Source: an uncultured Oscillospiraceae bacterium (GTDB lineage: Bacteria > Bacillota > Clostridia > Oscillospirales > Ruminococcaceae). Taken from it: 15,994 bases of DNA. The stretch is from assembly GCA_900555435.1 (NCBI GenBank), contig USLH01000048.1, positions 1 to 15,994 of the forward strand, given 5' to 3'. Position numbers and translations under genes: made by a program. Below, piece after piece: positions 1 through 8,484 of the stretch (position 1 is the stretch's first letter; every line of letters starts with the position of its first letter). Under the pieces are notes generated by a model, which ran no database searches, was not told the DNA's origin, and was given only the letters and a program-made list of their open reading frames with translations.

Positions 1-3000
1 TGTCTGCACCGTGTCAAAGAGCGCGTCCATTTCGCCCGCATCCTTGCGGGTGAGGCTTTTGGAGAACACCTTTTTCTCGGTGCGGTCGATCATGTGCCCG
101 AGTGCCTCGCTGTCGAGAATAAAGCCGGAGCGCCCGAGCATCCCGGCAGCCTCGGTGGGGATGTCTGCCTCCGCCGCGGGGGGGGCATCACGCTTGACCG
201 TCGGGGGCTTGACCACATAGTAGGTCGCACCGGCAGGGACAAGCGCATCGGTGCTCCCGGCGCCGACGCGATCGAGAAATGCCGCATCCGTCACGCGGCA
301 GAGCGTGAACAGATAGATCAGCAGCTGGAGGTTCTTGCCCTTTTCAAGATCGCTCTCGCGGAAGACCTTTTTGCCGGTCTTGTAGTCTACCACGCGCAGA
401 TAGGTCTTCCCGTCCGCACGGCAGATATCAATGCGGTCGGCAATGCCGCGCAGCGAGGCACGTCCGCCGACCGGCAGGTCGATCACAAGCGGCGCGTGTC
501 CGCCGTCCATGCCGATCCTGTATTCGCAGAGCAGCGGTTCGCAGTCGCTCTCGGCAAATTCGGCAACGAGATCGGAGAGGATCAGCTCCACGTTCTTCTG
601 CATGCGCTCGAAAAAGCTGATGAACCGCGCATTGCCGCCGCCCGACGCACACATGATGCGGCGGCTTTCTTCGGTGCACAGACGCACCGAAACGGCGTGC
701 AGCTCCTCGGGCGTGTAGTCGGCGATGCGCCGCCCCGCCGCCTGCGTGTCCCGCACAAAGCGTTCGAGAATGCTGTGCACATAAGTGCCCGTGTCGGCGG
801 GATTGAAGGTGAAGGGCTCGTCGTCCTCGAGGGACAGCATATATTGCAGGAAGTATTTCAGATGGCAGTCGCCGTAGGTGTCAAGTCGGGACTGCGACAG
901 GCGGAGCACGTCGCCCGCAAGCGCGGCTGCCGTCTTTTCCGTCAGTGCCGCCGCGCCGCCAGTGATATGCGCCCGGTCAAGCGGCGGCAGGACGACCCCG
1001 AACTTTGCAAGCGACGCACGGAGCGCATCGCCGTAGGCGCCGCCTGCCGCGGCTGCCGCATCGACGGCAGCCGCCGTGCAGCAGAGCCGTTCAATCGGCG
1101 CAAGCGCGGCAAAATCGTAGGTGAGCAGACTGTCGCCGAAGATGCGCAGCAGACGCTCCACGGCGAAGGAGGGGGAAGCGGCAGAACCGTCCGCCGCGGT
1201 GGTATGGTAGGTGACGGTCACGCGCGTGTCGGCAAAGTCGAGGACGCGCACAAAGCTGTAGAGCTCGCGCGCCGAGCGCAGCTCCAGCGACTGCGACAGT
1301 TCAACGCCGACGGCGGCAAGCGTGCGCCGTTCGGACTCGCAGAGCGTCGGGCTCTCGGCGACCGGCGCGGGAAAAGTGCCCTCGTTGACGCCGAGGACGA
1401 TCACGTATTTGCGGCGGTCGATGCGGATGTTGTCGGTGCTGCCGAGCATCACCTGATCCATCGAGGTCGGGATCTCGGCGATGTCGATGCCGGAAAACAG
1501 CAGCTCAACCAGCGTGCTGTATTCCGCTGCTGTGACGGTTTCGTCGCCCGCCGCGTCCACCAGCGTGTCGAGCGCGTCCATCGTGACGTTCCACAGACGG
1601 ATGGCATCTGCCGTGCGGTCCACGCCGAAGTAGCGCACGATCTCGGGGCGCGTGCAGGCATTTTTGATGTCGCAGTCGGTCAGATAGTCAAAGACGGCGG
1701 CGGTAAAGTCGCGCACCGTCCCCGCGTGTGCAAGCGAGTCGGCAAAGCGCGCAAGCGGCGCGGCAAACTGCCGCTTGATTGCATTGATGTCGGCAAGCGA
1801 CGCCGCGTCCACCGCCTCGGCGGTGTAGCCGTCCCGCGCCATGGTGAAATCCTCGCCGTCCAGATAGCGGCGCGCACCGTTGATGTTCCAACGGGATATG
1901 TATTCCTCAAAGAGGTCGCAGGCGTCGTCCGAAAGTCCGCAGAGCCCGGTCTTGATGTACGCCGTCACGTCCGCCAGGCGAAAGTCCCACACGATGAGGG
2001 AGAGGGCGGAGAGGATCAGCCGCGTCAGCGGCAGGGTCGCGGCATCGGTCTTTACCGAGAAGAAATGCGGAATGCCGCAGCGCGCAAGGTAGCGGTCGAG
2101 AATGCCTTCATAGTCGGCGGTGTTCCGCATGACGACGGCAATGTCGCTGTAGGCGGCACCGTCGGAGACGGCGCGGAAGATCTCGCAGGCGCACAGCCGC
2201 GCTTCCTCGCGCCGGTCGGTGCAGCGCACCAGTGTGAGGGCGTCGCCGACGCTGCCCGCAAAGGGCTCCGCCACGGCGAAATCCCAGATGCGCGCCTTGG
2301 CAAATTCAAGCGGGTCGTCGAGATTCGGCTCGGCGTCCGCAGTGTACTGTTCTTCAAATGCGCAGCCGAGACGCGCGGCGAGCTTGATCAGCCGCTTGCG
2401 CGTGTCGGCACATTCCAGAAGGTGCACGCCGCCGCCCCTTGCGTAGGGCAGGGCAATCGTCACGTCCGTGCCGCGCGACAGCATCCGCTCGATGACGGTC
2501 AGCTCCTGCTTGGTGAAGCTGACAAAGGAATCGATGTAGACCGCCGCTCCCCCGAAGAAATCATGCGCCGCAAGCAGATCGCAGAGCGTGTCCAGGTCGT
2601 CGGTCTGTTCGGCAAAATGCTCGTGCAGAAGCCCGCTGTAGGCGGTGAAAAGCAGCGCAAGGTCGCGCAGCTTGTCCGCAAGCGGCGAGGGCGGCAGCCT
2701 GTCTGCCGCTGCGGCAAGGTCGTCCGGCGTGACCGCCGCCGCGCGAAACTCGGTGTAGAGCGCGCAGAGCGAGGAGAGCGTCGCCGGTTTGATGTCGCCC
2801 GTGAAGACCTGCAGCATCGGGCGCAGCCGCCGCACGGCGCGGTACATGGACAGCGCCTTGGCGCCGTCGTTTGCATAGTTGTAGGTCAGTCCGCCGTAGC
2901 GGCGGCAGACCAGGTTGGCAAGGCGGGAAAAGCCGACTGCGTCGGCATAGAGCGCGGCGCAGGGCGGCAGTATGCCGGAAAGCTCACTTTCGGCGAGCAG

Positions 3001-3114
3001 CGCTTTCTGATCGGGAACGATGAGGTAGGCGCGCCGCGCGCCGTCTGTGTTGCGGCGGATGCGCCGATAGATCTCTTTGCGCGCATGGCGCGTGCCGTAG
3101 AGCAGGGTCAGCAT
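1..3114 (-). CDS. addB: AddB-like subunit of the AddAB helicase-nuclease (3' end outside window)
   Basis: Partial protein, 1038 residues visible, running off the left edge; the family is usually about 1100-1200 residues. AddB works with AddA to process DNA double-strand ends before RecA loading. Seen here: an N-terminal SF1-helicase-like fold ending in family-typical segments (AYLIVPDQ near residue 30; VMRNTADYEGILDRYL in the middle; YVIVLGVNEGTFP further on), then the first iron-sulfur cysteine (C750 in DTYGDCHLKYFL) and the PD-(D/E)XK nuclease core DYKTGKK with D910 and K912. The other three cluster cysteines are expected beyond position 1. The usual Walker A GxxxxGK(S/T) is replaced by GTRHARKE at residues 7-14. 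The ATG start overlaps the stop of the upstream gene by seven bases (ATGCTGA), which suggests translational coupling. Codon use is very GC-rich, with CGC dominant for arginine. addA would be expected further left. Assignment to AddB rather than RexB is by overall pattern. Confidence 0.88.
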   Translation of the reverse strand, partial: MLTLLYGTRHARKEIYRRIRRNTDGARRAYLIVPDQKALLAESELSGILPPCAALYADAVGFSRLANLVCRRYGGLTYNYANDGAKALSMYRAVRRLRPMLQVFTGDIKPATLSSLCALYTEFRAAAVTPDDLAAAADRLPPSPLADKLRDLALLFTAYSGLLHEHFAEQTDDLDTLCDLLAAHDFFGGAAVYIDSFVSFTKQELTVIERMLSRGTDVTIALPYARGGGVHLLECADTRKRLIKLAARLGCAFEEQYTADAEPNLDDPLEFAKARIWDFAVAEPFAGSVGDALTLVRCTDRREEARLCACEIFRAVSDGAAYSDIAVVMRNTADYEGILDRYLARCGIPHFFSVKTDAATLPLTRLILSALSLIVWDFRLADVTAYIKTGLCGLSDDACDLFEEYISRWNINGARRYLDGEDFTMARDGYTAEAVDAASLADINAIKRQFAAPLARFADSLAHAGTVRDFTAAVFDYLTDCDIKNACTRPEIVRYFGVDRTADAIRLWNVTMDALDTLVDAAGDETVTAAEYSTLVELLFSGIDIAEIPTSMDQVMLGSTDNIRIDRRKYVIVLGVNEGTFPAPVAESPTLCESERRTLAAVGVELSQSLELRSARELYSFVRVLDFADTRVTVTYHTTAADGSAASPSFAVERLLRIFGDSLLTYDFAALAPIERLCCTAAAVDAAAAAGGAYGDALRASLAKFGVVLPPLDRAHITGGAAALTEKTAAALAGDVLRLSQSRLDTYGDCHLKYFLQYMLSLEDDEPFTFNPADTGTYVHSILERFVRDTQAAGRRIADYTPEELHAVSVRLCTEESRRIMCASGGGNARFISFFERMQKNVELILSDLVAEFAESDCEPLLCEYRIGMDGGHAPLVIDLPVGGRASLRGIADRIDICRADGKTYLRVVDYKTGKKVFRESDLEKGKNLQLLIYLFTLCRVTDAAFLDRVGAGSTDALVPAGATYYVVKPPTVKRDAPPAAEADIPTEAAGMLGRSGFILDSEALGHMIDRTEKKVFSKSLTRKDAGEMDALFDTVQT

Positions 3115-3836
3115 GGCGTTTCAGTGTCCTCCTTCGGCTGTTCAAGCACGGTCTCGGTGATGGAAAAGTATTCGGCGTGCCGCATTCGGCGGCGCAGGTA
3201 AAAGAAGAAGTATTTGCGCAGGATCACGGCGTTCTCCCCCTCGTCACGCCAGCAGACGTACATGTCCTCGCGCTCGCCGAAGCCGCGGGGGCGGAAGAAG
3301 AACGGGGAGACGACCAGTACGCTTGCCTTCGGCGTCTTTTCCGCCTCGGCACGGATCGCCGCCGGGTCAAAGTCTTCCTTGGTGGAAAATAGCAGGAAGC
3401 GCACGTCGGCGCCACGCTCGGTACAGGCGGCAATCAGGCGGTCGGCGTTTTTCTTGCGCAGGATCAACGTCACGATCAGAGTTGCCAGCGAGAGCGACAG
3501 CACGATCGGGATGATCAGGATGAACAACGCGGTGTACAAGAGTACAAAAGCGCCCGCCTGCAAATACTGATAGATGAGCATGCCGTAGCGGAACAGGCGC
3601 GTGACCCAGATCGAGCTGCGGAAATAGCGCGTGATCTTCTCGGCGCGTGCAAACAGGCTTTTCTGCCGCAGCCGCGCCAGCAGATAGGAAAAGTAGTTGC
3701 TCGCGTCAAATGCCGCCGCATCGCTTGTGCGTTCGACTGGGGCGGCGGGCGCGCCGTGCTGCTCCAGGTCGCGGATGCGGCGGCGCAGGGCACGGTTTTC
3801 GCGCCGCAGTTTTTTCAGTTCGTTGGCTTTTTTCAC
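3108..3836 (-). CDS. Membrane protein of unknown function upstream of addB
   Basis: A 242-residue protein I do not recognise as a named family. The first 26 residues are strongly charged and coiled-coil-like (repeated Lys/Arg/Glu/Leu), residues 30-45 form an Ala/Pro-rich linker, and residues about 94-126 are a long hydrophobic stretch that could be one or two membrane helices, followed by RKK, consistent with a positive-inside anchor. The remaining C-terminal part (127-242) is soluble, mixed in composition and ends in an acidic tail. The start is GTG at 3836-3834 with AAAGGAG at about 3848-3842. It is the first gene of the minus-strand unit and overlaps addB by seven bases, so it is probably co-translated with it; a link to DNA repair is only inferred from this position. 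Confidence 0.7.
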   Translation of the reverse strand: MKKANELKKLRRENRALRRRIRDLEQHGAPAAPVERTSDAAAFDASNYFSYLLARLRQKSLFARAEKITRYFRSSIWVTRLFRYGMLIYQYLQAGAFVLLYTALFILIIPIVLSLSLATLIVTLILRKKNADRLIAACTERGADVRFLLFSTKEDFDPAAIRAEAEKTPKASVLVVSPFFFRPRGFGEREDMYVCWRDEGENAVILRKYFFFYLRRRMRHAEYFSITETVLEQPKEDTETPC

Positions 3837-3991
3837 GGCGACTCCTTTCGGGAAAAGGGCAGCGGCGGGAGCTTGCTCTCGCCGTTTCGGTGTGATTTAT
3901 GTACAATGCGCAGAATTTATCTTGTCGGATAAGACGGACGTGCCTCCGCGGTCCGTGTGCCCGTGTAAGCGGAATCCGAGAATACATCTTT
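3837..3991 (-). promoter_or_regulatory. Structured 5' leader of the membrane protein-addB unit
   Basis: About 150 bases lie between the predicted transcription start (near 3985) and the GTG start. Three possible hairpins are visible: ACGGAC (3934-3939) with GTCCGT (3951-3956); a 9-bp stem with one G-U pair, 3863-3871 with 3876-3884 and loop 3872-3875; and CCTTT/AAAGG (3844-3848 with 3854-3858), which would pair the ribosome binding site itself. No known riboswitch was recognised. Regulation through sequestering of the ribosome site is an inference from pairing only. Confidence 0.3.
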
Positions 3992-4020
3992 AGTATAACA
4001 GAAAATTTCAACTTTCGCAA
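3992..4020 (-). promoter_or_regulatory. Promoter of the membrane protein-addB unit
   Basis: On the minus strand TTGCGA (4020-4015) is followed after exactly 17 bases by TATACT (3997-3992). The -10 box is preceded by TGT, giving an extended -10 (TGnTATACT). It points toward the minus-strand genes and sits about 25 bases from the divergent promoter at 4046. This is a sigma-A type call by eye. Confidence 0.6.
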
Positions 4021-4045
4021 CGGCATACCGTATATCGTTTGCCGA

Positions 4046-4074
4046 TTGACAAAAAATCATAGATGTGGTATCAT
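4046..4074 (+). promoter_or_regulatory. Promoter of the topoisomerase operon
   Basis: A perfect -35 box TTGACA (4046-4051), a 17-base spacer and TATCAT (4069-4074), preceded by TGG, which makes an extended -10. Predicted start of transcription is near 4081, leaving a leader of about 45 bases before the ATG at 4127. Confidence 0.75.
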
Positions 4075-4126
4075 GATAAGAGTATACAACATCAAATGTC
4101 CCATATATGGGACTGTGGGAGGCAAT

Positions 4127-6118
4127 ATGGCGCAGAGCGATAAAAATACTGCCGCATATAACAACCAAAGTATCTCCATGCTGAAGGGCGCGGACCGCGT
4201 GCGCAAGCGTCCGGCAGTCATCTTCGGCTCGGACGGTCTTGAAGGCTGCGAGCATTCTTTTTTTGAGATTCTGTCCAACTCTGTGGACGAAGCGCGCGAA
4301 GGGCACGGCAACGAGATCATCGTCACGGTCTGGCGCGACCACACCTTGCAGGTCGAGGACTTCGGACGCGGCGTCCCGCTCGGGTACAACGAGCGCGAGG
4401 GGCGCTACAACTGGGAGCTGGTCTTCTGTGAGCTGTATGCCGGCGGCAAGTATAAAGAGCAGGGGGACAACTACGAGTTCTCCTTAGGTTTAAACGGCCT
4501 CGGCTCCTGTGCGACCCAGTACGCTTCGGAATTTTTTGATGTGACCGTTGTTCGGGATGGCTTCCAGTACGATCTTCATTTTGAAAAAGGCGAGATCGTC
4601 GGGGAGATGAAAAAAACCTCCACCACCCAGAAAAAGACCGGTTCCCGGCAGCGTTGGCGGCCGGATCTGGATGTTTTTACCGACATTTCCATTCCTACGG
4701 AGTTTTTCCTTGACACCTTGAAAAAGCAGGCGGTGGTGAACCCGGGGCTGACCTTTGAGTTTACCGACCATACCCCCGAAGGAGTAAAGAAATACGAATT
4801 TTGCTATGAAAACGGCTTGACCGACTACTTGAAAGAGTTGTTGGGGGAAGAGGAAGCCTTGACTGACATCCAGTACTGGGAAGCCGAACGGGTCGGTCGG
4901 GATCGGGAGGATAAACCGGATTATAAGGTGAAGCTCTCGGTAGCCGTGGCATTTTCCAACCGGGTCCAGATAACGGAATACTATCACAATTCCAGTTTCT
5001 TGGAGCATGGCGGTTCGCCGGAACGGGCGGTGCGGCAGGCGTTCACTTCCCAGATCGACACATATCTGAAGCAGAATGGGAAGTACCAGAAAAACGAATC
5101 GAAGATCACCTTCAAGGACGTGGAGGACTGCCTTGCACTGATCTCCAGCTCTTTTTCCACCCAGACTTCTTACGAAAACCAGACCAAAAAGGCGATCACC
5201 AATAAATTTATCTACGATGCCATGACCGATTTCCTGAAACATCAGCTGGAGATCTGGTTTTTGGAAAACCCCATGGAAGCCAACAAGATCGCCGATCAGG
5301 TCTTGGTCAACAAGCGAAGCCGGGAGAAGGCTGAAAAAGATCGGCAGGACTATAAGAAAAAGATCCAGGGCAACATCGATATGTCCAACCGGGTGCAGAA
5401 GTTTGTAGACTGCCGCACCAAGGACGTCAGCAAGCGGGAGCTGTTCATCGTGGAGGGCGATTCGGCTCTGGGTTCTTGCAAAATGTCAAGGGACGCCGAA
5501 TTTCAGGCCATCATTCCCGTCCGGGGCAAGATCTTAAATTGCTTGAAAGCGGATTACGATAAGATCTTCAAAAACGACATCATCACGGATCTTCTGAAGG
5601 TTTTAGGCTGCGGCGTTGAGGTGCGTTCAAAAGCCAACAAGGAACTGTCGAGCTTTGATCTTTCCTCGCTGCGCTGGAACAAAGTGGTCATCTGTACCGA
5701 TGCCGACGTGGATGGCTTCCAGATCCGGACGCTGATCCTCACCATGCTTTACCGGCTGACGCCTACTTTGATCGAAAAAGGCTACGTTTACATTGCCCAG
5801 TCGCCCCTTTATGAGATCACTACCAAAAAACGCACCTATTTTGCTTATAACGAAGTCGAGCGTACCCAGATCATGGAGATGATCGGCGACGACGCCTTTA
5901 CCATTCAGCGGTCAAAGGGTCTTGGCGAAAACGACCCGGAGATGATGTGGCTCACGACCATGAACCCGGAGACTCGCCGGGCCATTAAGATCACGCCGGA
6001 GGACGCCCAGAAAACAGCGCAGCTCTTCGATCTGCTTTTGGGAGACGACCTACAGGGGCGGAAGGATATGATCGCCGAGCACGGCCACGAATATTTAGAT
6101 ATGCTGGATATTTCCTGA
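4127..6118 (+). CDS. parE: Type IIA DNA topoisomerase subunit B (topoisomerase IV ParE-like)
   Basis: A 663-residue ATPase subunit of a DNA strand-passing topoisomerase. The GHKL ATPase core has FFEILSNSVDEA (catalytic E47, N51, D54), VEDFGRGVP (D78) and GLNGLGS (121-127). The Toprim domain has FIVEGDSA (E443), PVRGKILNC and DADVDG (525-530), followed by F531-Q532 where most homologues carry Ala-His. QRSKGLGENDPEM and a C-terminus ending in LDMLDIS complete the usual order, so the gene is full length. ATG 4127 was chosen because GGGAGG (4117-4122) precedes it; the open frame extends upstream to 3899 but crosses the promoter. The A subunit follows 27 bases later. Seven of eight arginine codons up to position 4405 are CGC, whereas CGG dominates from 4553 onward. 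GyrB is the alternative, but the partner lacks gyrase features. Confidence 0.9.
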   Translation: MAQSDKNTAAYNNQSISMLKGADRVRKRPAVIFGSDGLEGCEHSFFEILSNSVDEAREGHGNEIIVTVWRDHTLQVEDFGRGVPLGYNEREGRYNWELVFCELYAGGKYKEQGDNYEFSLGLNGLGSCATQYASEFFDVTVVRDGFQYDLHFEKGEIVGEMKKTSTTQKKTGSRQRWRPDLDVFTDISIPTEFFLDTLKKQAVVNPGLTFEFTDHTPEGVKKYEFCYENGLTDYLKELLGEEEALTDIQYWEAERVGRDREDKPDYKVKLSVAVAFSNRVQITEYYHNSSFLEHGGSPERAVRQAFTSQIDTYLKQNGKYQKNESKITFKDVEDCLALISSSFSTQTSYENQTKKAITNKFIYDAMTDFLKHQLEIWFLENPMEANKIADQVLVNKRSREKAEKDRQDYKKKIQGNIDMSNRVQKFVDCRTKDVSKRELFIVEGDSALGSCKMSRDAEFQAIIPVRGKILNCLKADYDKIFKNDIITDLLKVLGCGVEVRSKANKELSSFDLSSLRWNKVVICTDADVDGFQIRTLILTMLYRLTPTLIEKGYVYIAQSPLYEITTKKRTYFAYNEVERTQIMEMIGDDAFTIQRSKGLGENDPEMMWLTTMNPETRRAIKITPEDAQKTAQLFDLLLGDDLQGRKDMIAEHGHEYLDMLDIS

Positions 6119-6145
6119 TAATACGGAAGAAAACGGAGACGCATT

Positions 6146-8377
6146 ATGCCAAAGAAACCAACGGAACATAAAAAGCCGGTTTCCGGAAACGCCTATATCA
6201 AAGACGCCGGACTGGTGGTACAGCAGCCCATCACCGAGATGCTTCAGGAAAATTATATGCCCTACGCCATGAGCGTCATTGTATCCCGGGCTCTGCCGGA
6301 GATCGACGGCTTCAAGCCCGCTCATCGGAAGCTCCTTTACACCATGTATAAGATGGGGCTTCTGACCGGACCCCGGACGAAGTCCGCCAATGTGGTAGGA
6401 CAGACCATGCACCTGAACCCTCATGGCGACCAGACCATCTATGATACCATGGTCCGCCTTGCGAGAGGGAACGAGTCCCTGCTCCATCCGTATGTGGACT
6501 CCAAAGGCAATTTCGGAAAGGCCTATTCCCGGGATATGGCTTATGCCGCTTCCCGTTATACCGAGGTGCGGCTGGAGAAGCTCTCCGCCGAGTTATTTCG
6601 AGATATTGGGAAGGATACCGTGGACTTTGTCCCTAACTACGACAATACCACCACGGAGCCGGTGCTCTTTCCCACGACTTTTCCGGCAATCTTAGTCAAC
6701 AACAACGTAGGCATCGCCGTATCCATGGCCAGCGCTATCTGCTCTTTCAATCTGGCAGAGGTCTGTGAAAGCACCATCGGGCTTTTGAAGGATCCGGATT
6801 TTGATCTTTCCGAAACCTTGAAGGGGCCGGATTTTCCCGGCGGCGGTTTTCTCATTTACAATGCGGACGAGCTGAAGCGGATCTACGAGACCGGCCGGGG
6901 CTCTTTGCGGGTTCGGGGGCGGTATAGCTTTGACAAGGCGTCGGGATGCATTGAGGTCACGGAGATCCCGCCGACCACGACGGTAGAGGTCATCATCGAT
7001 AAGATCATCGAACTGGTCAAGGGCGGAAAGATCCGGGAGATCTCCGATATTCGGGACGAGACCGACCTTTCAGGCTTAAAGATTGCCATTGAGACCAAAC
7101 GGGGCGTGGATCCGGACAAGCTGATGCAGAAGCTGTTCCGGATGACTCCTTTAGAGGACAGCTATTCCTGCAACTTCAACGTCCTCATTGCCGGGATGCC
7201 GAAGGTTCTGGGCGCCAAGGGGATTTTACTGGAATGGATCGATTTCCGGAGAGGGTGCGTCGCCAGGCGGGTGCGCTTCGACCTGAAAAAAGCGGAGGAC
7301 AAGCTCCATCTGCTCCAGGGGCTTGGAAAGATCCTTTTAGATATTGACAAGGCCATTCACATCGTCCGGGAAACGGAAGAAGAGGAGGAAGTAGTGCCGA
7401 ACCTGATGATCGGCTTCGGCATCGACCAGATCCAGGCGGAATATGTGGCGGAGATCAAGCTGCGGCATTTGAACCGGCAGTATATCCTCGACCGGCTGCA
7501 GGAAACGCAGGACTTGGAAAACTCCATCGCAGAAATGCGGGATATTCTGGACAGCCCCCGGAAGATCAGCAAGATCATCATTGATGAGCTGCAGGAAGTG
7601 GCAAAGAAATACGGCCAGCCCCGGAAGACTTTGTTTGTTTATGCGGATGAGTTAAACGAGACGGAAGAAGAGGAAGAGATTCCGGATTACCCGGTGAACC
7701 TGTTCGTTTCGGCAGAAGGGTATTTCAAAAAGATCACGCCGCAGTCCCTGCGGATGAGCAGTGTGCAGAAACTGAAGGAAGGCGATACGATCGTTCTTCA
7801 GACAGAAACCACCAACCGGGCGGAACTGCTGTTCTTTACCGATCACGCACAGGTCTATAAGGCGAAAGCGGCGGATTTCTCCGAGACGAAAGCCAGCGTA
7901 ATGGGGGATTATATCCCTTCCCGGCTGGGGTTCGAGGAGGGAGAGCGGCTGGTCGGAACCGTGGTCACCACTGATTATCAGGGAGATGTACTTTTCTTCT
8001 TTGAAAATGGCAAGGTTTCCAAGGTGCCGCTGAGCGCATATGAGACCAAGACGAACCGCAAGAAGCTGCAAAAAGCGTACTCCGATAAGTCTCCGCTGGT
8101 TTGCCTGTCGGTACCGGCAGAAGGCGGGGAATATGTCCTTACGTCCAACCAGAAACGGAAGCTGATCTTCAATCCGGCTATGATCGCTTCTAAAACCACC
8201 CGGGACAATCAGGGAGTCGCCGTTATGACTTTGAAGAAAAACGGTTTCGTGGAAAAGGTGGAGCCCCTTCGGGAGAACACCTTTGTGTCCCCTCACCGTT
8301 ATCGAACCAAAACTCTTCCGGCTGCCGGCATGACCGTTCGGGAAGAGGACTTAGGCGAGCAGCTGACGTTGAAATGA
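6146..8377 (+). CDS. parC: Type IIA DNA topoisomerase subunit A (topoisomerase IV ParC-like)
   Basis: A 743-residue DNA-cleaving subunit that partners the product of the preceding gene. The breakage-reunion domain starts at about residue 30 (PYAMSVIVSRALPEIDG) and holds the catalytic tyrosine Y138 in AASRYTEVRL. The quinolone-determining region reads NPHGDQTIYDT: Gln96 stands where E. coli GyrA has Ser83, while Asp100 matches Asp87. A long coiled-coil/tower segment follows, then a Glu-rich hinge (ETEEEEE, around residue 506) and a C-terminal beta-propeller-like region of about 230 residues. I see no GyrA-box (QRRGGKG), which argues for topoisomerase IV activity rather than gyrase supercoiling. 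ATG 6146 has GGAGA about eight bases upstream. Cotranscribed with subunit B; a hairpin follows at 8387. Confidence 0.88.
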   Translation: MPKKPTEHKKPVSGNAYIKDAGLVVQQPITEMLQENYMPYAMSVIVSRALPEIDGFKPAHRKLLYTMYKMGLLTGPRTKSANVVGQTMHLNPHGDQTIYDTMVRLARGNESLLHPYVDSKGNFGKAYSRDMAYAASRYTEVRLEKLSAELFRDIGKDTVDFVPNYDNTTTEPVLFPTTFPAILVNNNVGIAVSMASAICSFNLAEVCESTIGLLKDPDFDLSETLKGPDFPGGGFLIYNADELKRIYETGRGSLRVRGRYSFDKASGCIEVTEIPPTTTVEVIIDKIIELVKGGKIREISDIRDETDLSGLKIAIETKRGVDPDKLMQKLFRMTPLEDSYSCNFNVLIAGMPKVLGAKGILLEWIDFRRGCVARRVRFDLKKAEDKLHLLQGLGKILLDIDKAIHIVRETEEEEEVVPNLMIGFGIDQIQAEYVAEIKLRHLNRQYILDRLQETQDLENSIAEMRDILDSPRKISKIIIDELQEVAKKYGQPRKTLFVYADELNETEEEEEIPDYPVNLFVSAEGYFKKITPQSLRMSSVQKLKEGDTIVLQTETTNRAELLFFTDHAQVYKAKAADFSETKASVMGDYIPSRLGFEEGERLVGTVVTTDYQGDVLFFFENGKVSKVPLSAYETKTNRKKLQKAYSDKSPLVCLSVPAEGGEYVLTSNQKRKLIFNPAMIASKTTRDNQGVAVMTLKKNGFVEKVEPLRENTFVSPHRYRTKTLPAAGMTVREEDLGEQLTLK

Positions 8378-8386
8378 CCGGAGTTT

Positions 8387-8415
8387 GCCCTTTCCTGCTT
8401 TGCGCAGGGGAGGGC
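8387..8415 (+). terminator. Hairpin terminator after parC
   Basis: GCCCTTTCCTG (8387-8397), a 7-base loop, and CAGGGGAGGGC (8405-8415) pair as an 11-bp stem with two G-U pairs in RNA. It starts nine bases after the parC stop. The tail is only moderately T-rich (GATTTCGATTTT), so termination may be incomplete. Confidence 0.5.
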
Positions 8416-8431
8416 GATTTCGATTTTCTGG

Positions 8432-8460
8432 TTGCTTTTTCTCATAAGAATTGGTAGGAT
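8432..8460 (+). promoter_or_regulatory. Possible promoter for ispDF
   Basis: TTGCTT (8432-8437), 17-base spacer, TAGGAT (8455-8460) preceded by TGG (extended -10). The core boxes are imperfect, so this is a moderate candidate; its position between a terminator-like hairpin and the ispDF start supports it. Confidence 0.4.
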
Positions 8461-8484
8461 AAAAGAAGAAAGGATGGGGTTTTT

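Noticed and set aside
94..3201. Very long open frame (1035 codons) on the plus strand opposite addB
   Set aside because: It is Arg/Gly/Val-rich with no recognisable domain, while the opposite strand encodes a clear AddB; such mirror frames are common in GC-rich DNA.
3899..4126. Upstream extension of the topoisomerase B frame
   Set aside because: It crosses both divergent promoters and lacks a ribosome site; family members start at the MAQ-like position with GGGAGG before it.
4490..5242. 250-codon open frame on the minus strand inside parE
   Set aside because: It lies opposite conserved topoisomerase motifs and shows no domain of its own.
7652..8296. 214-codon open frame on the minus strand inside parC
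   Set aside because: Mirror of the ParC C-terminal region; no ribosome site or recognisable domain.
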